A stretch of DNA of 64,000 bases from an uncultured Actinomycetes bacterium (GCA_903943955.1 CAJAPZ010000072.1:28991-92990); one strand, 5' to 3'. Shown: positions 23,970 through 33,196, counted from the first letter of the stretch. Notes: generated from the sequence alone by a model not told the origin. Made by a program: numbers and translations.

Positions 23970-24974
23970 GTGCCCCGACGTCCCGTTTCGCTTGAACTTG
24001 GCATGGCGACCTATATCGCCAAAAAGCACCTGCTTCAGCGCAAAGAGATGTTTCCATTCACGCTGATGCTGGAGCCGCTTGAGCTGTGCAATCTGGCCTG
24101 CAGCGGATGCGGTCGCATCCAGGAGTACAAGGACGTCTTCGACAAGCGCCTCACGTTGGAGCAGTGTCTGCAGGCGGCGGAGGATTGCGGTGCGCCCATC
24201 GTCAACATTCCCGGTGGCGAGCCGCTCATCCACAAGCAGATCGGCGAGATCGTCCAGGGAATCATCGACCAGGGGCGCTTCGTGTATCTGTGCACCAACG
24301 GCATCCTCATGAACCGCGCGTTCGAGAAGATCACGGCGCAGAAGCGTTTCGCCTTCGTGGTGCATATCGACGGCATGGAGTCGGTGCACGACCACGCGGT
24401 CGACCGCGCGGGCGTGTTCAAGAAGGCCACGGCCCACATGCGCGAGGCGATTGCCCGCGGGTACCGGGTGTGTACCAACACCACCATCTTCCGCGGCACG
24501 CAGCCGCAGGAGTACGTGGACCTGTTCGTGTACCTCAAGGAGATGGGCGTTGAGGGCTGCATCACCTCACCCGGATTCGACTACGCATCGGTCACCGATC
24601 AGGATCAGTTCCTGGCCCGCACGGAGGCACAGGAGCTGTACAGCGAGGTGCACGCGCGCTGTGAGGGGCTCGACATCCCCTTCTACAACAACCCGCTGTT
24701 TCACGAGTTTCTGCAGGGCAAGCGCGAATACCGCTGCTCCGCTTGGAGCATGCCCACCTACACCGTCCAGGGCTGGCGTTCCCCCTGCTACATGCTCGCC
24801 GACAAGCATGTGGACACCATCAAGGAGCTCTTCGAGGACACCGACTGGGAGGCGTACGGCACCGACCGCGATCCCCGCTGCGCCAACTGCCTCATGCACT
24901 GTGGCTACGAGGCGTCAACCATCCTCGATGCTTTTTCAAGCCCCAAGGACCTGCTCGCGCTTGCGCGTGGCTGA
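23970..24974 (+). CDS. hpnH: Adenosyl-hopene transferase HpnH (radical SAM)
   Basis: 334 aa. Joins the 5'-deoxyadenosyl group of SAM to diploptene/hopene to give adenosylhopane, the first step of side-chain formation of extended hopanoids. The radical-SAM cluster motif is C40-x3-C44-x2-C47 (LCNLACSGCG). Other family runs: MLEPLELCNL, VNIPGGEPLIH, YLCTNGILM, VHIDGMESVHDHAVDR, and C-terminal RCANCLMHCGYEAS. Length normal for HpnH. GTG start with ribosome site AGGAGG. First gene of the hopanoid operon. Confidence 0.95.
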   Translation: MPRRPVSLELGMATYIAKKHLLQRKEMFPFTLMLEPLELCNLACSGCGRIQEYKDVFDKRLTLEQCLQAAEDCGAPIVNIPGGEPLIHKQIGEIVQGIIDQGRFVYLCTNGILMNRAFEKITAQKRFAFVVHIDGMESVHDHAVDRAGVFKKATAHMREAIARGYRVCTNTTIFRGTQPQEYVDLFVYLKEMGVEGCITSPGFDYASVTDQDQFLARTEAQELYSEVHARCEGLDIPFYNNPLFHEFLQGKREYRCSAWSMPTYTVQGWRSPCYMLADKHVDTIKELFEDTDWEAYGTDRDPRCANCLMHCGYEASTILDAFSSPKDLLALARG

Positions 24975-24992
24975 CGCGGACGGGTGCTCGTG

Positions 24993-25640
24993 ATGAGTCG
25001 GGGTGTCGTGGCGCTGCTGTGCGCTGTGCCTGCCGAGGAGCGCATGCTCCGACGGCTGGCCGGACCACAGGTGCGGATCATCGTGATGGGGATGGGGCCG
25101 GCCACGGCCGAGCGCCACGCGGCAGCAGCCATCGGTGGTGGCGCGTGCGCCGCCATCTCGGTTGGCTTCTGCGGTGCGCTCGACCCATCGCTCTCGGTGG
25201 GTGATGTCGTCGTGCCCGAACGGGTGCGCGACGCCCGCACTGGCGAGGAATGGGAGTGCGACGCTGCGCTCGCGAGTGGAGCCGGCCGACGCGGCGGCAC
25301 GCTGGTGACCACCGACCATGTGGTGGCGGACCTCGCGCTGCGCGCCGCGCTCATGGGTCTCGCCGTCGACATGGAAAGCGCAGGCGCGGCGCGGGCGTGT
25401 GCCAGGGCTGGCGTGCCGTTCGCCGTCATCCGTGCCGTCACCGACCGCACGGGAGACCGAATGCCCGACCTCGCCGGAGTCGTGGACGCCGCCGGAATCG
25501 TGCACGCCATGCGTCTTGCCGGACGCCTCATCACCCACCCCGGCGCGATTCCCCTCTGGGTGCGACTCGCCCGTGGCGCAAGCGCCGCGCGTCGCGGCCT
25601 CGTGCCCGCCGTCACCCGTGCACTGGCGGATGCCGCATGA
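24993..25640 (+). CDS. hpnG: HpnG: adenosylhopane nucleosidase/phosphorylase
   Basis: 215 aa of the nucleoside-phosphorylase fold (VALLCAVPAEERMLRRL, MGMGPATAERHAAAAI, SVGFCGALDPSLSVGDVVVP, and the purine/ribose-binding VDMESAGAARACARAGVPFAVIRAVTDR). HpnG removes adenine from adenosylhopane, leaving phosphoribohopane, so a later phosphatase is required. Possible starts are GTG 24984, GTG 24990 and ATG 24993. It begins 18 nt after hpnH and overlaps shc (ATGA). Confidence 0.9.
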   Translation: MSRGVVALLCAVPAEERMLRRLAGPQVRIIVMGMGPATAERHAAAAIGGGACAAISVGFCGALDPSLSVGDVVVPERVRDARTGEEWECDAALASGAGRRGGTLVTTDHVVADLALRAALMGLAVDMESAGAARACARAGVPFAVIRAVTDRTGDRMPDLAGVVDAAGIVHAMRLAGRLITHPGAIPLWVRLARGASAARRGLVPAVTRALADAA

Positions 25641-27532
25641 CCACCACCCCGCTTGCAGAAGGCGAGTTGCACGGCGCAGTTCGCCTCGCCGCCGATCATG
25701 GCGCCCGCCACCTGCGCGACCTGCAGGGGCCTGAGGGCTACTGGTGGGGCGAGCTCGAGAGCAACGCGTCCATCACCGCCGAGCAGTTGTTTCTTCTCGA
25801 GGCGCTCAACATCGCCAGCGAATCCGACCGCAAGGGCATCGCTGCAGAACTCCTCGCGACCCAGGGCGAAGACGGCGGCTGGCCGGTGTGGTTCGGCGGC
25901 CCAGCCGATCTGTCCATCACGGTCGAGGCGTGGTACGCCCTGCGCCTTGCTGGAATTCCCGCCGATGCGGAGCCCATGGTGCGCGCCCGCGATTGCGTGC
26001 GCGCGTTGGGTGGCGCCAACCAGACCCGGTTCTTCACCCGCCTGTGGCTCGCGGTGCTGGGCAAGCACCCGTGGGATTCACTGCCCGCCGCGCCGCCCGA
26101 GTTGATGATGATGCCCCCTCGGGCGCCAATCTCGGTATACCGCTTTGCATCGTGGGCCCGAGGCACATTCGTGCCCCTTTTGGTAGTCCTGTCGCGCAAC
26201 CCCACGTACCCGCAGGACCCCTCGCTCGACGAGCTCTACCTTGAGGCGCCCGGCAGTGTCCCCGGACCGCCGCCCCGTACCCCGGGCACGCTCACCAAGA
26301 TGATGTCCCGGCTCATGCCGCTCGCCCGTCGGTACAACCGAAAGCCCTTCGGGCCCCTTCGTCGGGCATCTGAGCACCGCATCCGCGAATGGATCCTCGA
26401 CCGTCAGGAGGCCGATGGCTCCTGGGCCGGTATTCAGCCACCGTGGGTCTATTCCATCTTTGCCCTGCACGCACTCGGGATGCCGCTGGACCATCCGGTT
26501 ATTACGCGCGCCATCGACGGCTTCTCCACCTTCCTGCAGCATCGCGACGGTCGCGTGCGCATGCAGTCGTGCCTTTCCCCCGTGTGGGATACGGCGCTGG
26601 CGACCATCGCACTGGCGGAGTCGGGAACCGGGGATGACGACGATGCCGTGGCCCGGGCGCGCGACTGGCTCCTCGCCCGTGAGGTCACCCGCGAGGGGGA
26701 CTGGCGGCGTATCCCGCGCAGGGGCGAGGCGGGAGGGTGGAGCTTTGAGTTCCACAACGAGTGGTACCCCGACACCGATGACACCGCCGAGGTGCTCATT
26801 GCCCTGCTCCATGCGGGCGTACCCCGCCACGACCACGCCATCCGTCGTGGCGTGGACTGGCTACTGGCCATGCAGAGCAAGGGCGGCGGCTGGGGATCGT
26901 TCGACGTCGACAACACGAGCTCGCTCATCACCCAGTTCCCGGTGTGCGACTTCGGTGAGGTTGTGGATCCCCCCACCGAAGACGTCTCCGCACACGTCCT
27001 CGAGGCACTTGTTGAGTGCGGCGTCCCTACGGGGCACCCGGCAATCCGCTCGGGCATCAAGTACCTGCGCCGCACGCAGCGCGCCGACGGATCGTGGTGG
27101 GGTCGCTGGGGCGTCAACCACGTGTACGGCACAGGTGCAGTGGTGCCCGCGCTCATCCGCTGCGGATTGCGCCCCGACGACCCATGCATCAGGGCCGCCG
27201 TCCACTGGCTGAAGGATCACCAGAACGACGATGGCGGCTGGGGCGAGGACATCCGAAGTTACGCCGACCCGGACTGGGTGGGTCGCGGAGACTCCACCGC
27301 ATCGCAGACAGCCTGGGCGCTTCTGGCACTCATGGACGGCGACCCCGGAAGCGACGCCGCCGATGCCGGTGTGCGCTGGCTGGTGGACACCCAGTGCGCC
27401 GATGGCGGATGGGACGAAGATGCCTTTACCGGAACCGGGTTCCCACTCGACTTCATGATCAAGTACCACTATTACCGCCTGTACTTCCCGGTGACGGCGC
27501 TCGGGCGCTACGCCACACGGATGCAGGCATGA
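25637..27532 (+). CDS. shc: Squalene-hopene cyclase
   Basis: 631 aa. Cyclises squalene to hopene/diploptene on the membrane surface. The acid motif D-x-D-D is D379-T-D381-D382 in NEWYPDTDDTAEV. Several QW repeats are visible: QGPEGYWWG, QGEDGGWPVW, QEADGSWAG, QSKGGGWGSF, QRADGSWWGRW, QNDDGGWGED and QCADGGWDED. C-terminal FPLDFMIKYHYYRLYFPVTALGRY is the family end. The frame is open upstream to 25250, but the ATG overlapping the hpnG stop (ATGA) is the right start. Confidence 0.97.
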   Translation: MTTTPLAEGELHGAVRLAADHGARHLRDLQGPEGYWWGELESNASITAEQLFLLEALNIASESDRKGIAAELLATQGEDGGWPVWFGGPADLSITVEAWYALRLAGIPADAEPMVRARDCVRALGGANQTRFFTRLWLAVLGKHPWDSLPAAPPELMMMPPRAPISVYRFASWARGTFVPLLVVLSRNPTYPQDPSLDELYLEAPGSVPGPPPRTPGTLTKMMSRLMPLARRYNRKPFGPLRRASEHRIREWILDRQEADGSWAGIQPPWVYSIFALHALGMPLDHPVITRAIDGFSTFLQHRDGRVRMQSCLSPVWDTALATIALAESGTGDDDDAVARARDWLLAREVTREGDWRRIPRRGEAGGWSFEFHNEWYPDTDDTAEVLIALLHAGVPRHDHAIRRGVDWLLAMQSKGGGWGSFDVDNTSSLITQFPVCDFGEVVDPPTEDVSAHVLEALVECGVPTGHPAIRSGIKYLRRTQRADGSWWGRWGVNHVYGTGAVVPALIRCGLRPDDPCIRAAVHWLKDHQNDDGGWGEDIRSYADPDWVGRGDSTASQTAWALLALMDGDPGSDAADAGVRWLVDTQCADGGWDEDAFTGTGFPLDFMIKYHYYRLYFPVTALGRYATRMQA

Positions 27533-28404
27533 CCAGGGCCGCAGGCGATACCAACGCCCAGGCGCACGCCGAGGCAATCGCGCGCGGCCACGACGAGAAC
27601 TTCCCGGTCGCATTCATGCTCGCACCGCGCGACGTGCGTACGGACATGCGCGCCATCTACGCGTACTGCCGCATCACCGACGACATCGGTGATGCGGGCG
27701 ATGCCACGCGCGATGAGCGCGTGGCCATGCTTGATGCGTGGGAGGACGACCTGCTGCGCTGCTGGGGAGGCGCGCCCCACGACTCGGTGCTACTGGCGCT
27801 GCAGGGTGTGGTGCGGCGACGTCGCCTCGACCCCGAGCCATTCCGTGCACTCATTGAGGCCAATCGCATGGATCAGCGCATCTCGCGGTGGCAGACGCAC
27901 GACGATCTCATCGAGTACTGCCGTTACTCGGCCATTCCGGTGGGGCGCATGGTGCTTGGTGTGCTGGGTATCGATGACTCCCGCTGCGAACACCTCTCCG
28001 ATGCCACATGCGCGGGTCTTCAGCTGGTCAACTTCTGGCAGGACATCCGCCGCGATCTCGACGAGCGTGATCGTGTGTACCTCCCCGCTGAGGACATGGC
28101 GATCTTCGGTGTCACGGTGGACGACCTGCGTGAGCATCAGGCATCGCCGGCCGTGCGCGAGCTCATCCGCATGGAGGTATGGCGCGCCCGTGCCCTCCTT
28201 ATTGAGGGGGCACCGCTTCGCGCCGAGGTACCTCGCCGGGTACGTCCGGACATTGCCATGTTCACCTCGGGTGGGCTGTGGGTGTGTGACGCCATTGCGC
28301 GTCAGGGGTTCGACACCATCGCCAGGCGCCCCGCACCGGGCAAATCCGGTCGGGTGCGCATGGCCGGGGCGGTGCTGGTAGGCGCCGTGCGGGGCGTGCG
28401 ATGA
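27529..28404 (+). CDS. hpnC: HpnC: hydroxysqualene synthase
   Basis: 291 aa, squalene/phytoene-synthase fold. Converts presqualene diphosphate to hydroxysqualene in the HpnCDE route. Aspartate-rich motifs: RAIYAYCRITDDIGDAGD (first) and LVNFWQDIRRDLDERDRVYLP (second). The N-terminal HDENFPVAFMLAPRDVR is typical of HpnC and separates it from HpnD. ATGA overlaps at both ends with shc and hpnD. Confidence 0.95.
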   Translation: MTRAAGDTNAQAHAEAIARGHDENFPVAFMLAPRDVRTDMRAIYAYCRITDDIGDAGDATRDERVAMLDAWEDDLLRCWGGAPHDSVLLALQGVVRRRRLDPEPFRALIEANRMDQRISRWQTHDDLIEYCRYSAIPVGRMVLGVLGIDDSRCEHLSDATCAGLQLVNFWQDIRRDLDERDRVYLPAEDMAIFGVTVDDLREHQASPAVRELIRMEVWRARALLIEGAPLRAEVPRRVRPDIAMFTSGGLWVCDAIARQGFDTIARRPAPGKSGRVRMAGAVLVGAVRGVR

Positions 28405-29267
28405 ACGTGGACCAGGCCTACGACCGCTGCACCCAGATCACCCGTTCCGAAGCCCGCAACTTCTACTTCGGCTTCATCCTGCTGCCACGCACCCGCCGTC
28501 GCGGCATCCACGCCCTCTACGCCTTCAGTCGCCTGTGCGACGACTCCGTGGATGGGGTTGACGACATGGACGCCAAGCTGGATGCCGTCGCAGCGCGTCG
28601 CGATGAGGTGGCCCGGGTCTACGACGGCGACGTGCCGGCTGATGACCCCGTGCTCATCGCGCTGGCTGACGCCGTCCGCCGATTCGGCATCCCGCGCGCG
28701 CCCATGGACGCCTTGGTGGATGGCGTGGAAATGGATCTGGCCATTGATCGCTACGGCGACTGGCGCGCGCTCAAGGGCTACTGCGATCGCGTGGCGGGCG
28801 CGGTGGGCGTGCTGTCACTGCACGTGTTCGGGTTCCGCGATCCCATGGCCGTCGGTCACGCAGAAGACCTTGGGGTGGCCATGCAGGTGGTCAACATCAT
28901 GCGCGACGTCCAGGAGGACGCCCTGCGCGACCGCATCTATCTGCCCGCCGACGAGATGACCACATGCGGCGTGACCGAGGCCGACATCCTCGCCGACCGG
29001 ATGACACCCGAGATGCTCGGCCTCATGCGGTTGCAGGGGGATCGGGCACGCGACTACTTCGCACGCGGCGAACGCCTCATCCCGCTGCTCGACCTGCGCG
29101 CCCGCATGTGCGTGAGCATGCTTGCGGCTCTCTACGGCGACATCCTCGTGCGCATCACGGATGGGGGCTACGACTACACGCGCGGTCGCATATCGCTATC
29201 GGGGCGGCGAAAGATGTTTCTCATGGCTCGGTCGATTGGCAGGGCATTCACCGCGAGGCGGCGGTGA
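28401..29267 (+). CDS. hpnD: HpnD: presqualene diphosphate synthase
   Basis: 288 aa. Condenses two farnesyl diphosphates to presqualene diphosphate. N-terminal SEARNFYFGFILLPRTRR matches the HpnD S-x-S/A-F-x-x-x-x-x-L-P motif; aspartate motifs ALYAFSRLCDDSVDGVDD and VVNIMRDVQEDALRDRIYLP. ATGA overlap with hpnC and GTGA overlap with hpnE. Confidence 0.95.
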   Translation: MNVDQAYDRCTQITRSEARNFYFGFILLPRTRRRGIHALYAFSRLCDDSVDGVDDMDAKLDAVAARRDEVARVYDGDVPADDPVLIALADAVRRFGIPRAPMDALVDGVEMDLAIDRYGDWRALKGYCDRVAGAVGVLSLHVFGFRDPMAVGHAEDLGVAMQVVNIMRDVQEDALRDRIYLPADEMTTCGVTEADILADRMTPEMLGLMRLQGDRARDYFARGERLIPLLDLRARMCVSMLAALYGDILVRITDGGYDYTRGRISLSGRRKMFLMARSIGRAFTARRR

Positions 29268-30589
29268 GCCTCGCCGGCGCCCGCGTGGTGGTTGCCGGAG
29301 GCGGCCTTGCAGGCATCGCGGCGGCGGTCGAGGCGACCGCCTGCGGTGCGCGCGTCACCCTGGTGGAACGCCGTCCGTTTCTGGGGGGCAAGGCGTTCAG
29401 CTTCACGGAGCCCCGTACCGGTATCGAGATCGACAACGGTCAGCACGTGCACCTGGGCTGCTGCACCGCCTACATGGCGCTGCTCGACCGACTCGGCTCG
29501 CTCGGGCTCACCACCATCCAGCCCGCGCTCCAGGTGGCGGTGCGCGACCGTGCTGGCACCCACGGCGTGCTCACCGCGGCACGCCTGCCGCCTCCACTGC
29601 ACATGGGCCCCTCATTCACCCGGTTCGGATTGCTCTCTATGCGCGAGCGAGCGAGTGCCCTGCGGGCGCTCGTGGCCATCGTGGCGCTCGGCCCCACGGG
29701 GCGCAGAGGGCTCGACGACGTCACGTTCGGTGACTGGCTGCGCGCGCACGGACAGGGCGATGCATCCATCGAGCGCTTCTGGGACCTGCTCGTGCTGCCC
29801 ACCTGCAACGACCGCAGCGACCGCGTGTCCGCGGCCCTGGCCACGTTCGTGCTCACCGAAGGGCTCATGCGCACCCGCGGTGGATCGGCCATCGGCTGGT
29901 CGCTTGTGGGCCTGTCGCATCTCATCGATACACCCACCCGCCAGCACCTCACACGTGCGGGGGGCGAGGTGATTACTGGCCATGCGGTCATCCATGCGCA
30001 TGGCGCGGGTGTGACCCTTGACGACGGCACGGCGATTGACGCCGACGCAGTGGTCGTCGCCCTCCCCCCGGGGCGTGCACGGGCGGTGGCACCCGATGCC
30101 CTCCCCGTTGACCCCGCCCTTGGTGAGTCGCCAATTGTCAACGTGCACCTCTGGTATGACCGCCCGGTCATGCCTCAGCCCGTGCTCGCGGTTGTGGATA
30201 GCCCGGTTCAATGGATGTTCGACCGCACGGCCATTACTGGCGAGGGGGCCCCAGGGCAACACCTGGCCCTCTCCATCTCGGGTGCCCACGACGAGATGGG
30301 TCTGCCGCGTGCCGTGCTGGCCGAGCAGATGGACCGCGAGATCCGCGTGCTGCTGCCGGCCGCCCGCAATGCGGTGCTCAGCGACTGGGCCGTCATCAAA
30401 GATGCCCGCGCCACCTTCGCCCCCTCCCCCGGGCAGGCGTCACGCCGACCGGGTGCCATCACTCCTGTCGAGGGGCTTGTGCTCGCCGGTAACTGGACAG
30501 CCACCGGCTGGCCCGCCACCATGGAGGGAGCCGTACGCAGCGGGCTCACCGCCGTGGACGCCCTGCACACCACCCTCGCCTGGGCATGA
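29264..30589 (+). CDS. hpnE: HpnE: hydroxysqualene dehydroxylase (FAD)
   Basis: 441 aa. Reduces hydroxysqualene to squalene. The FAD-binding motif is VVVAGGGLAGIAAAVEATACGARVTLVE near the N-terminus; GGKAFSF, DNGQHVHLGC and the C-terminal PVEGLVLAGNWTATGWPATMEGAVRSGL are characteristic of HpnE/phytoene-desaturase-like amine oxidases. Start GTG 29264 overlaps the hpnD stop; the frame is open to 28964, an artefact of high GC. Confidence 0.93.
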   Translation: MSLAGARVVVAGGGLAGIAAAVEATACGARVTLVERRPFLGGKAFSFTEPRTGIEIDNGQHVHLGCCTAYMALLDRLGSLGLTTIQPALQVAVRDRAGTHGVLTAARLPPPLHMGPSFTRFGLLSMRERASALRALVAIVALGPTGRRGLDDVTFGDWLRAHGQGDASIERFWDLLVLPTCNDRSDRVSAALATFVLTEGLMRTRGGSAIGWSLVGLSHLIDTPTRQHLTRAGGEVITGHAVIHAHGAGVTLDDGTAIDADAVVVALPPGRARAVAPDALPVDPALGESPIVNVHLWYDRPVMPQPVLAVVDSPVQWMFDRTAITGEGAPGQHLALSISGAHDEMGLPRAVLAEQMDREIRVLLPAARNAVLSDWAVIKDARATFAPSPGQASRRPGAITPVEGLVLAGNWTATGWPATMEGAVRSGLTAVDALHTTLAWA

Positions 30590-31344
30590 GCCGGCGACGC
30601 GGACCCATCGCGGGATTCCGGGCCATCGCCGCGCGGCGCCATGGCCCGGTGATTGAGGCCGCCATCGGGGTGGGGGCCCTCCTCGCCTACAACCTGGCCA
30701 AGGCCCGCACGGGCGGCAGTATCGATGAGGGCATCCGTAACGCACGGCGCATCGTGGCGCTCGAGAAACGGCTCGGCGTGTTCGTGGAGCCAGCCATGCA
30801 ACGCCTCGTCCTTCGCGGTACCTGGTCGCGCCGGATCTGGGGCACGGCCTACCTGTCCAGTCAGTTGGTGGTGCTCCCCCTCACCCTGCGCCTGGCCTAC
30901 CGACGTCTGCCCAATGCCTACCCGGCCATTCGCACGCTGGCAATCATTGCGTGGTCGGGCGGCGTCGCCTGGTACGCGCGCCAGCCGGTGGCGCCGCCAC
31001 GGATGGTGCCTGGAATCGGTATCGAGGACTCCGTATCGGATGGGGTCATCCCCATGGATCACCCCATCGTCCGCCTCGTGTACCACCCGGTTGCGGCCAT
31101 GCCGTCGCTGCACGTGGGGATGGCGCCCGTCGTTGCGTGGACCATCTGGTCGGCCACGACCCGGCCCTCGCTTCGTGCCGCCGCTGTGGCATATCCTTTC
31201 GCGGTCGCCACCACCGTCGTCGTGACGGGGAATCACTTCCTCGCCGACATCGCCGGTGGACTCGCCATCGTTGCCCCTGCGGCTGCCGCGGCGAGATGGA
31301 TCAGCCGTGCACCGGGTATCCCGGGCACACCCGAGGACGCATGA
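30586..31344 (+). CDS. PAP2/Aur1-type membrane phosphatase or phosphotransferase
   Basis: 252 aa with about six membrane helices. The three PAP2_3/Aur1-type motifs are visible: YARQPVAPPRMVPG (C1), AAMPSLHVGMAP (C2, active-site His) and VVTGNHFLADIAGG (C3, His-Asp pair). Such enzymes work on lipid phosphates, lipid diphosphates or phosphoinositol head groups. It sits in the hopanoid operon, ATGA-coupled to hpnE. HpnG yields phosphoribohopane, which must be dephosphorylated to ribosylhopane; this gene is a good candidate for that step, or for adding a head group. That role is inference. Alternatives are diphosphate-lipid recycling. Confidence 0.85.
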   Translation: MSRRRGPIAGFRAIAARRHGPVIEAAIGVGALLAYNLAKARTGGSIDEGIRNARRIVALEKRLGVFVEPAMQRLVLRGTWSRRIWGTAYLSSQLVVLPLTLRLAYRRLPNAYPAIRTLAIIAWSGGVAWYARQPVAPPRMVPGIGIEDSVSDGVIPMDHPIVRLVYHPVAAMPSLHVGMAPVVAWTIWSATTRPSLRAAAVAYPFAVATTVVVTGNHFLADIAGGLAIVAPAAAAARWISRAPGIPGTPEDA

Positions 31345-31394
31345 CCAACACCCGTACATCACCCAATCGCGCGCTCCAGCGCGTTCTGCAATGA
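31341..31394 (+). CDS. 17-codon ORF bridging PAP2 gene and VanW gene
   Basis: Reads MTNTRTSPNRALQRVLQ. Its ATG overlaps the PAP2 stop (ATGA) and its own TGA overlaps the next ATG (ATGA), so it forms a continuous chain of coupled frames. No ribosome site of its own. It is too short to classify by composition; it may encode a small peptide or serve only to carry ribosomes to the VanW gene. Confidence 0.4.
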   Translation: MTNTRTSPNRALQRVLQ

Positions 31395-33196
31395 CCGATC
31401 CCCGGCCACCGCGTGAGGACAGCCGCCCGGCTCGTCGCCGTGGTGAGGGGTCATCGTCGCGTTCCGCATCGCGATCACGCCCCGCCCGCAGGTCTCCTGG
31501 CCGCCGCGCGAAGGTCGTGGTCATCAGCGTGGCAGTCGTGGCGCTCATCGGCATCATCCTGCTCATCGCGGGTGGTGGAGGAGGCGTGGCGCCGCAGGTC
31601 GTGGTGGCAGGCGTGGACATGGGTCAGGACGAGGCGCAGGTGACCACGGCGCTCACGGCGCGGGGGAAGGCACTCACCCAACGTCTCGTCAACCTCGATG
31701 TCGATGGTGGTGTGCTGGGCGTCATGCGCCCGTCCGACCTCGGTGCCACCGCCAACGTTGCTGCCGCAAAGACCATGGCGGCAGGCGAGTCACCGGGGCG
31801 CCTGACCCGCGGGTTTCGCGCCCTCACGGGTGCCGCCCCCATCCCCTCCCCCCTGCCGGTGACGTACCGCAAGGGTGCCGTTGACGCCTGGGTGGCCGAC
31901 ATCGCCGCGCAGGTCGACCGGCCTGAGCAGAATGCACGTGTGCAGGTGCAGGGTGTGCAGTTCACCGTTACGCCTCAAGCCGACGGACGCGCGCTCGACC
32001 GCTCACGCCTCAAGCAGATGGTGTCCGGCGACCTGTCCAGTCTGCCGTCCCACCTGCAATTGCCGGTTCGCACGACCCGGCCCACGCTCACCACCGATGC
32101 CGCACAGGCGCAGGTTCGTGAGGCGCAGCAGGTGCTGCAGCGCGGCACCCAGGTATCGGTGGATGGTATTCGGGCCACGCTCGACCGCGCCGGGGTGGCA
32201 GCCGCATTCCACTTCGGCCCCAAGGGGCTCTCGCTCTCGGGTGCCGACCTGCGAAAGACGCTGATTGCCGCCTACCCGGCGACCTCCGTCATCCCGGCTC
32301 CGGCGCGCTTCGAGGTTCGCGGCACCCAAGTGGTTGTGGTGCCATCCAAGGATGGCCGCCTGGTGGATGGCAAGCAGGTGGCCGATGGCCTGATGGGTGA
32401 GGATCGGCCGGCGGAATCAACCTACGTGGACGATAACCCCGTGTTCACCACCGAAAAGGCGCAGTCGCTCGGCATCAAGGAGGAGGTGGGCTCGTTCATG
32501 ACCCCGTACTCCCCGGGCGAGCCACGGGTCACCAACATCCGACGGGCATCGCAGCTTCTGAACGGCACGATCATTCCGCCGAATGGGCGCCTGTCACTCA
32601 ACCAGACGCTCGGCGAGCGCACTGTCGAGCGGGGTTTTGTGGCTGCCCCCATGCTGGCCGACGGCCTGCACGTGGACTCGATCGGGGGTGGCGTGTCGCA
32701 GGTGGCCACCACGTTGTTCAACGCCGCATTCTTCGCCGGCTTCGAGCTGAACCAGCACACCGCGCATCAGCTCTACATCGATCGCTATCCGCTGGGTCGC
32801 GAGGCCACCATCTCGTGGCCCATTCCCGATCTGGTTATCACCAACGACTGGGACGCCTCGGCGCTCGTGCGGGTGTTCAATTCCACGGACAGCATCACGG
32901 TCACCATCTACTCCACCTCATTTGACCGCAAGGTCGAGGAGAGCACCAGCAATCCGTACGACTTCACAAAGCCCAAGACCCGTTACGTGGCCACCGAGGG
33001 CGTCCCCGCCGGACAGAAGCAGGAGATCACATCGGGTGACCGGGGCTACTCGGTGGATATCACCCGCAAGGTCTTCAAGGGGTCGGAGCTGCTCAGCGAC
33101 GACACTTTCTTCACCGTGTACCTCGCCCCGCCCAAGGTGATCGGCGTGGCACCGGGTACCCCTGGGGCGGAGACGCCCTCGGCACCCTCCGGCTGA
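31391..33196 (+). CDS. VanW-domain (YoaR-like) membrane-anchored wall protein
   Basis: 601 aa. A basic, Ser/Arg-rich cytoplasmic start (residues 1-40), one membrane helix (about 41-63, VVVISVAVVALIGIILLIAG), then a large extracytoplasmic part with peptidoglycan-binding-4-like repeats (KGKALTQRLVNLDVDGG; QVSVDGIRATLDRAG). The VanW domain is in the last third (RVTNIRRASQLLNGTIIPP, GVSQVATTLFNAAFFAGFE, THQ/H-x-Y-I-D-R-Y-P-L-G-R). Probable wall-binding or modifying role at the cell surface. It ends the hopanoid operon, coupled by ATGA to the 17-codon ORF. Confidence 0.88.
   Translation: MTDPRPPREDSRPARRRGEGSSSRSASRSRPARRSPGRRAKVVVISVAVVALIGIILLIAGGGGGVAPQVVVAGVDMGQDEAQVTTALTARGKALTQRLVNLDVDGGVLGVMRPSDLGATANVAAAKTMAAGESPGRLTRGFRALTGAAPIPSPLPVTYRKGAVDAWVADIAAQVDRPEQNARVQVQGVQFTVTPQADGRALDRSRLKQMVSGDLSSLPSHLQLPVRTTRPTLTTDAAQAQVREAQQVLQRGTQVSVDGIRATLDRAGVAAAFHFGPKGLSLSGADLRKTLIAAYPATSVIPAPARFEVRGTQVVVVPSKDGRLVDGKQVADGLMGEDRPAESTYVDDNPVFTTEKAQSLGIKEEVGSFMTPYSPGEPRVTNIRRASQLLNGTIIPPNGRLSLNQTLGERTVERGFVAAPMLADGLHVDSIGGGVSQVATTLFNAAFFAGFELNQHTAHQLYIDRYPLGREATISWPIPDLVITNDWDASALVRVFNSTDSITVTIYSTSFDRKVEESTSNPYDFTKPKTRYVATEGVPAGQKQEITSGDRGYSVDITRKVFKGSELLSDDTFFTVYLAPPKVIGVAPGTPGAETPSAPSG

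Noticed and set aside
25250..25636. Upstream extension of squalene-hopene cyclase
   Set aside because: Overlaps hpnG and adds an Arg-rich stretch; the ATGA-coupled start at 25637 gives the normal length.
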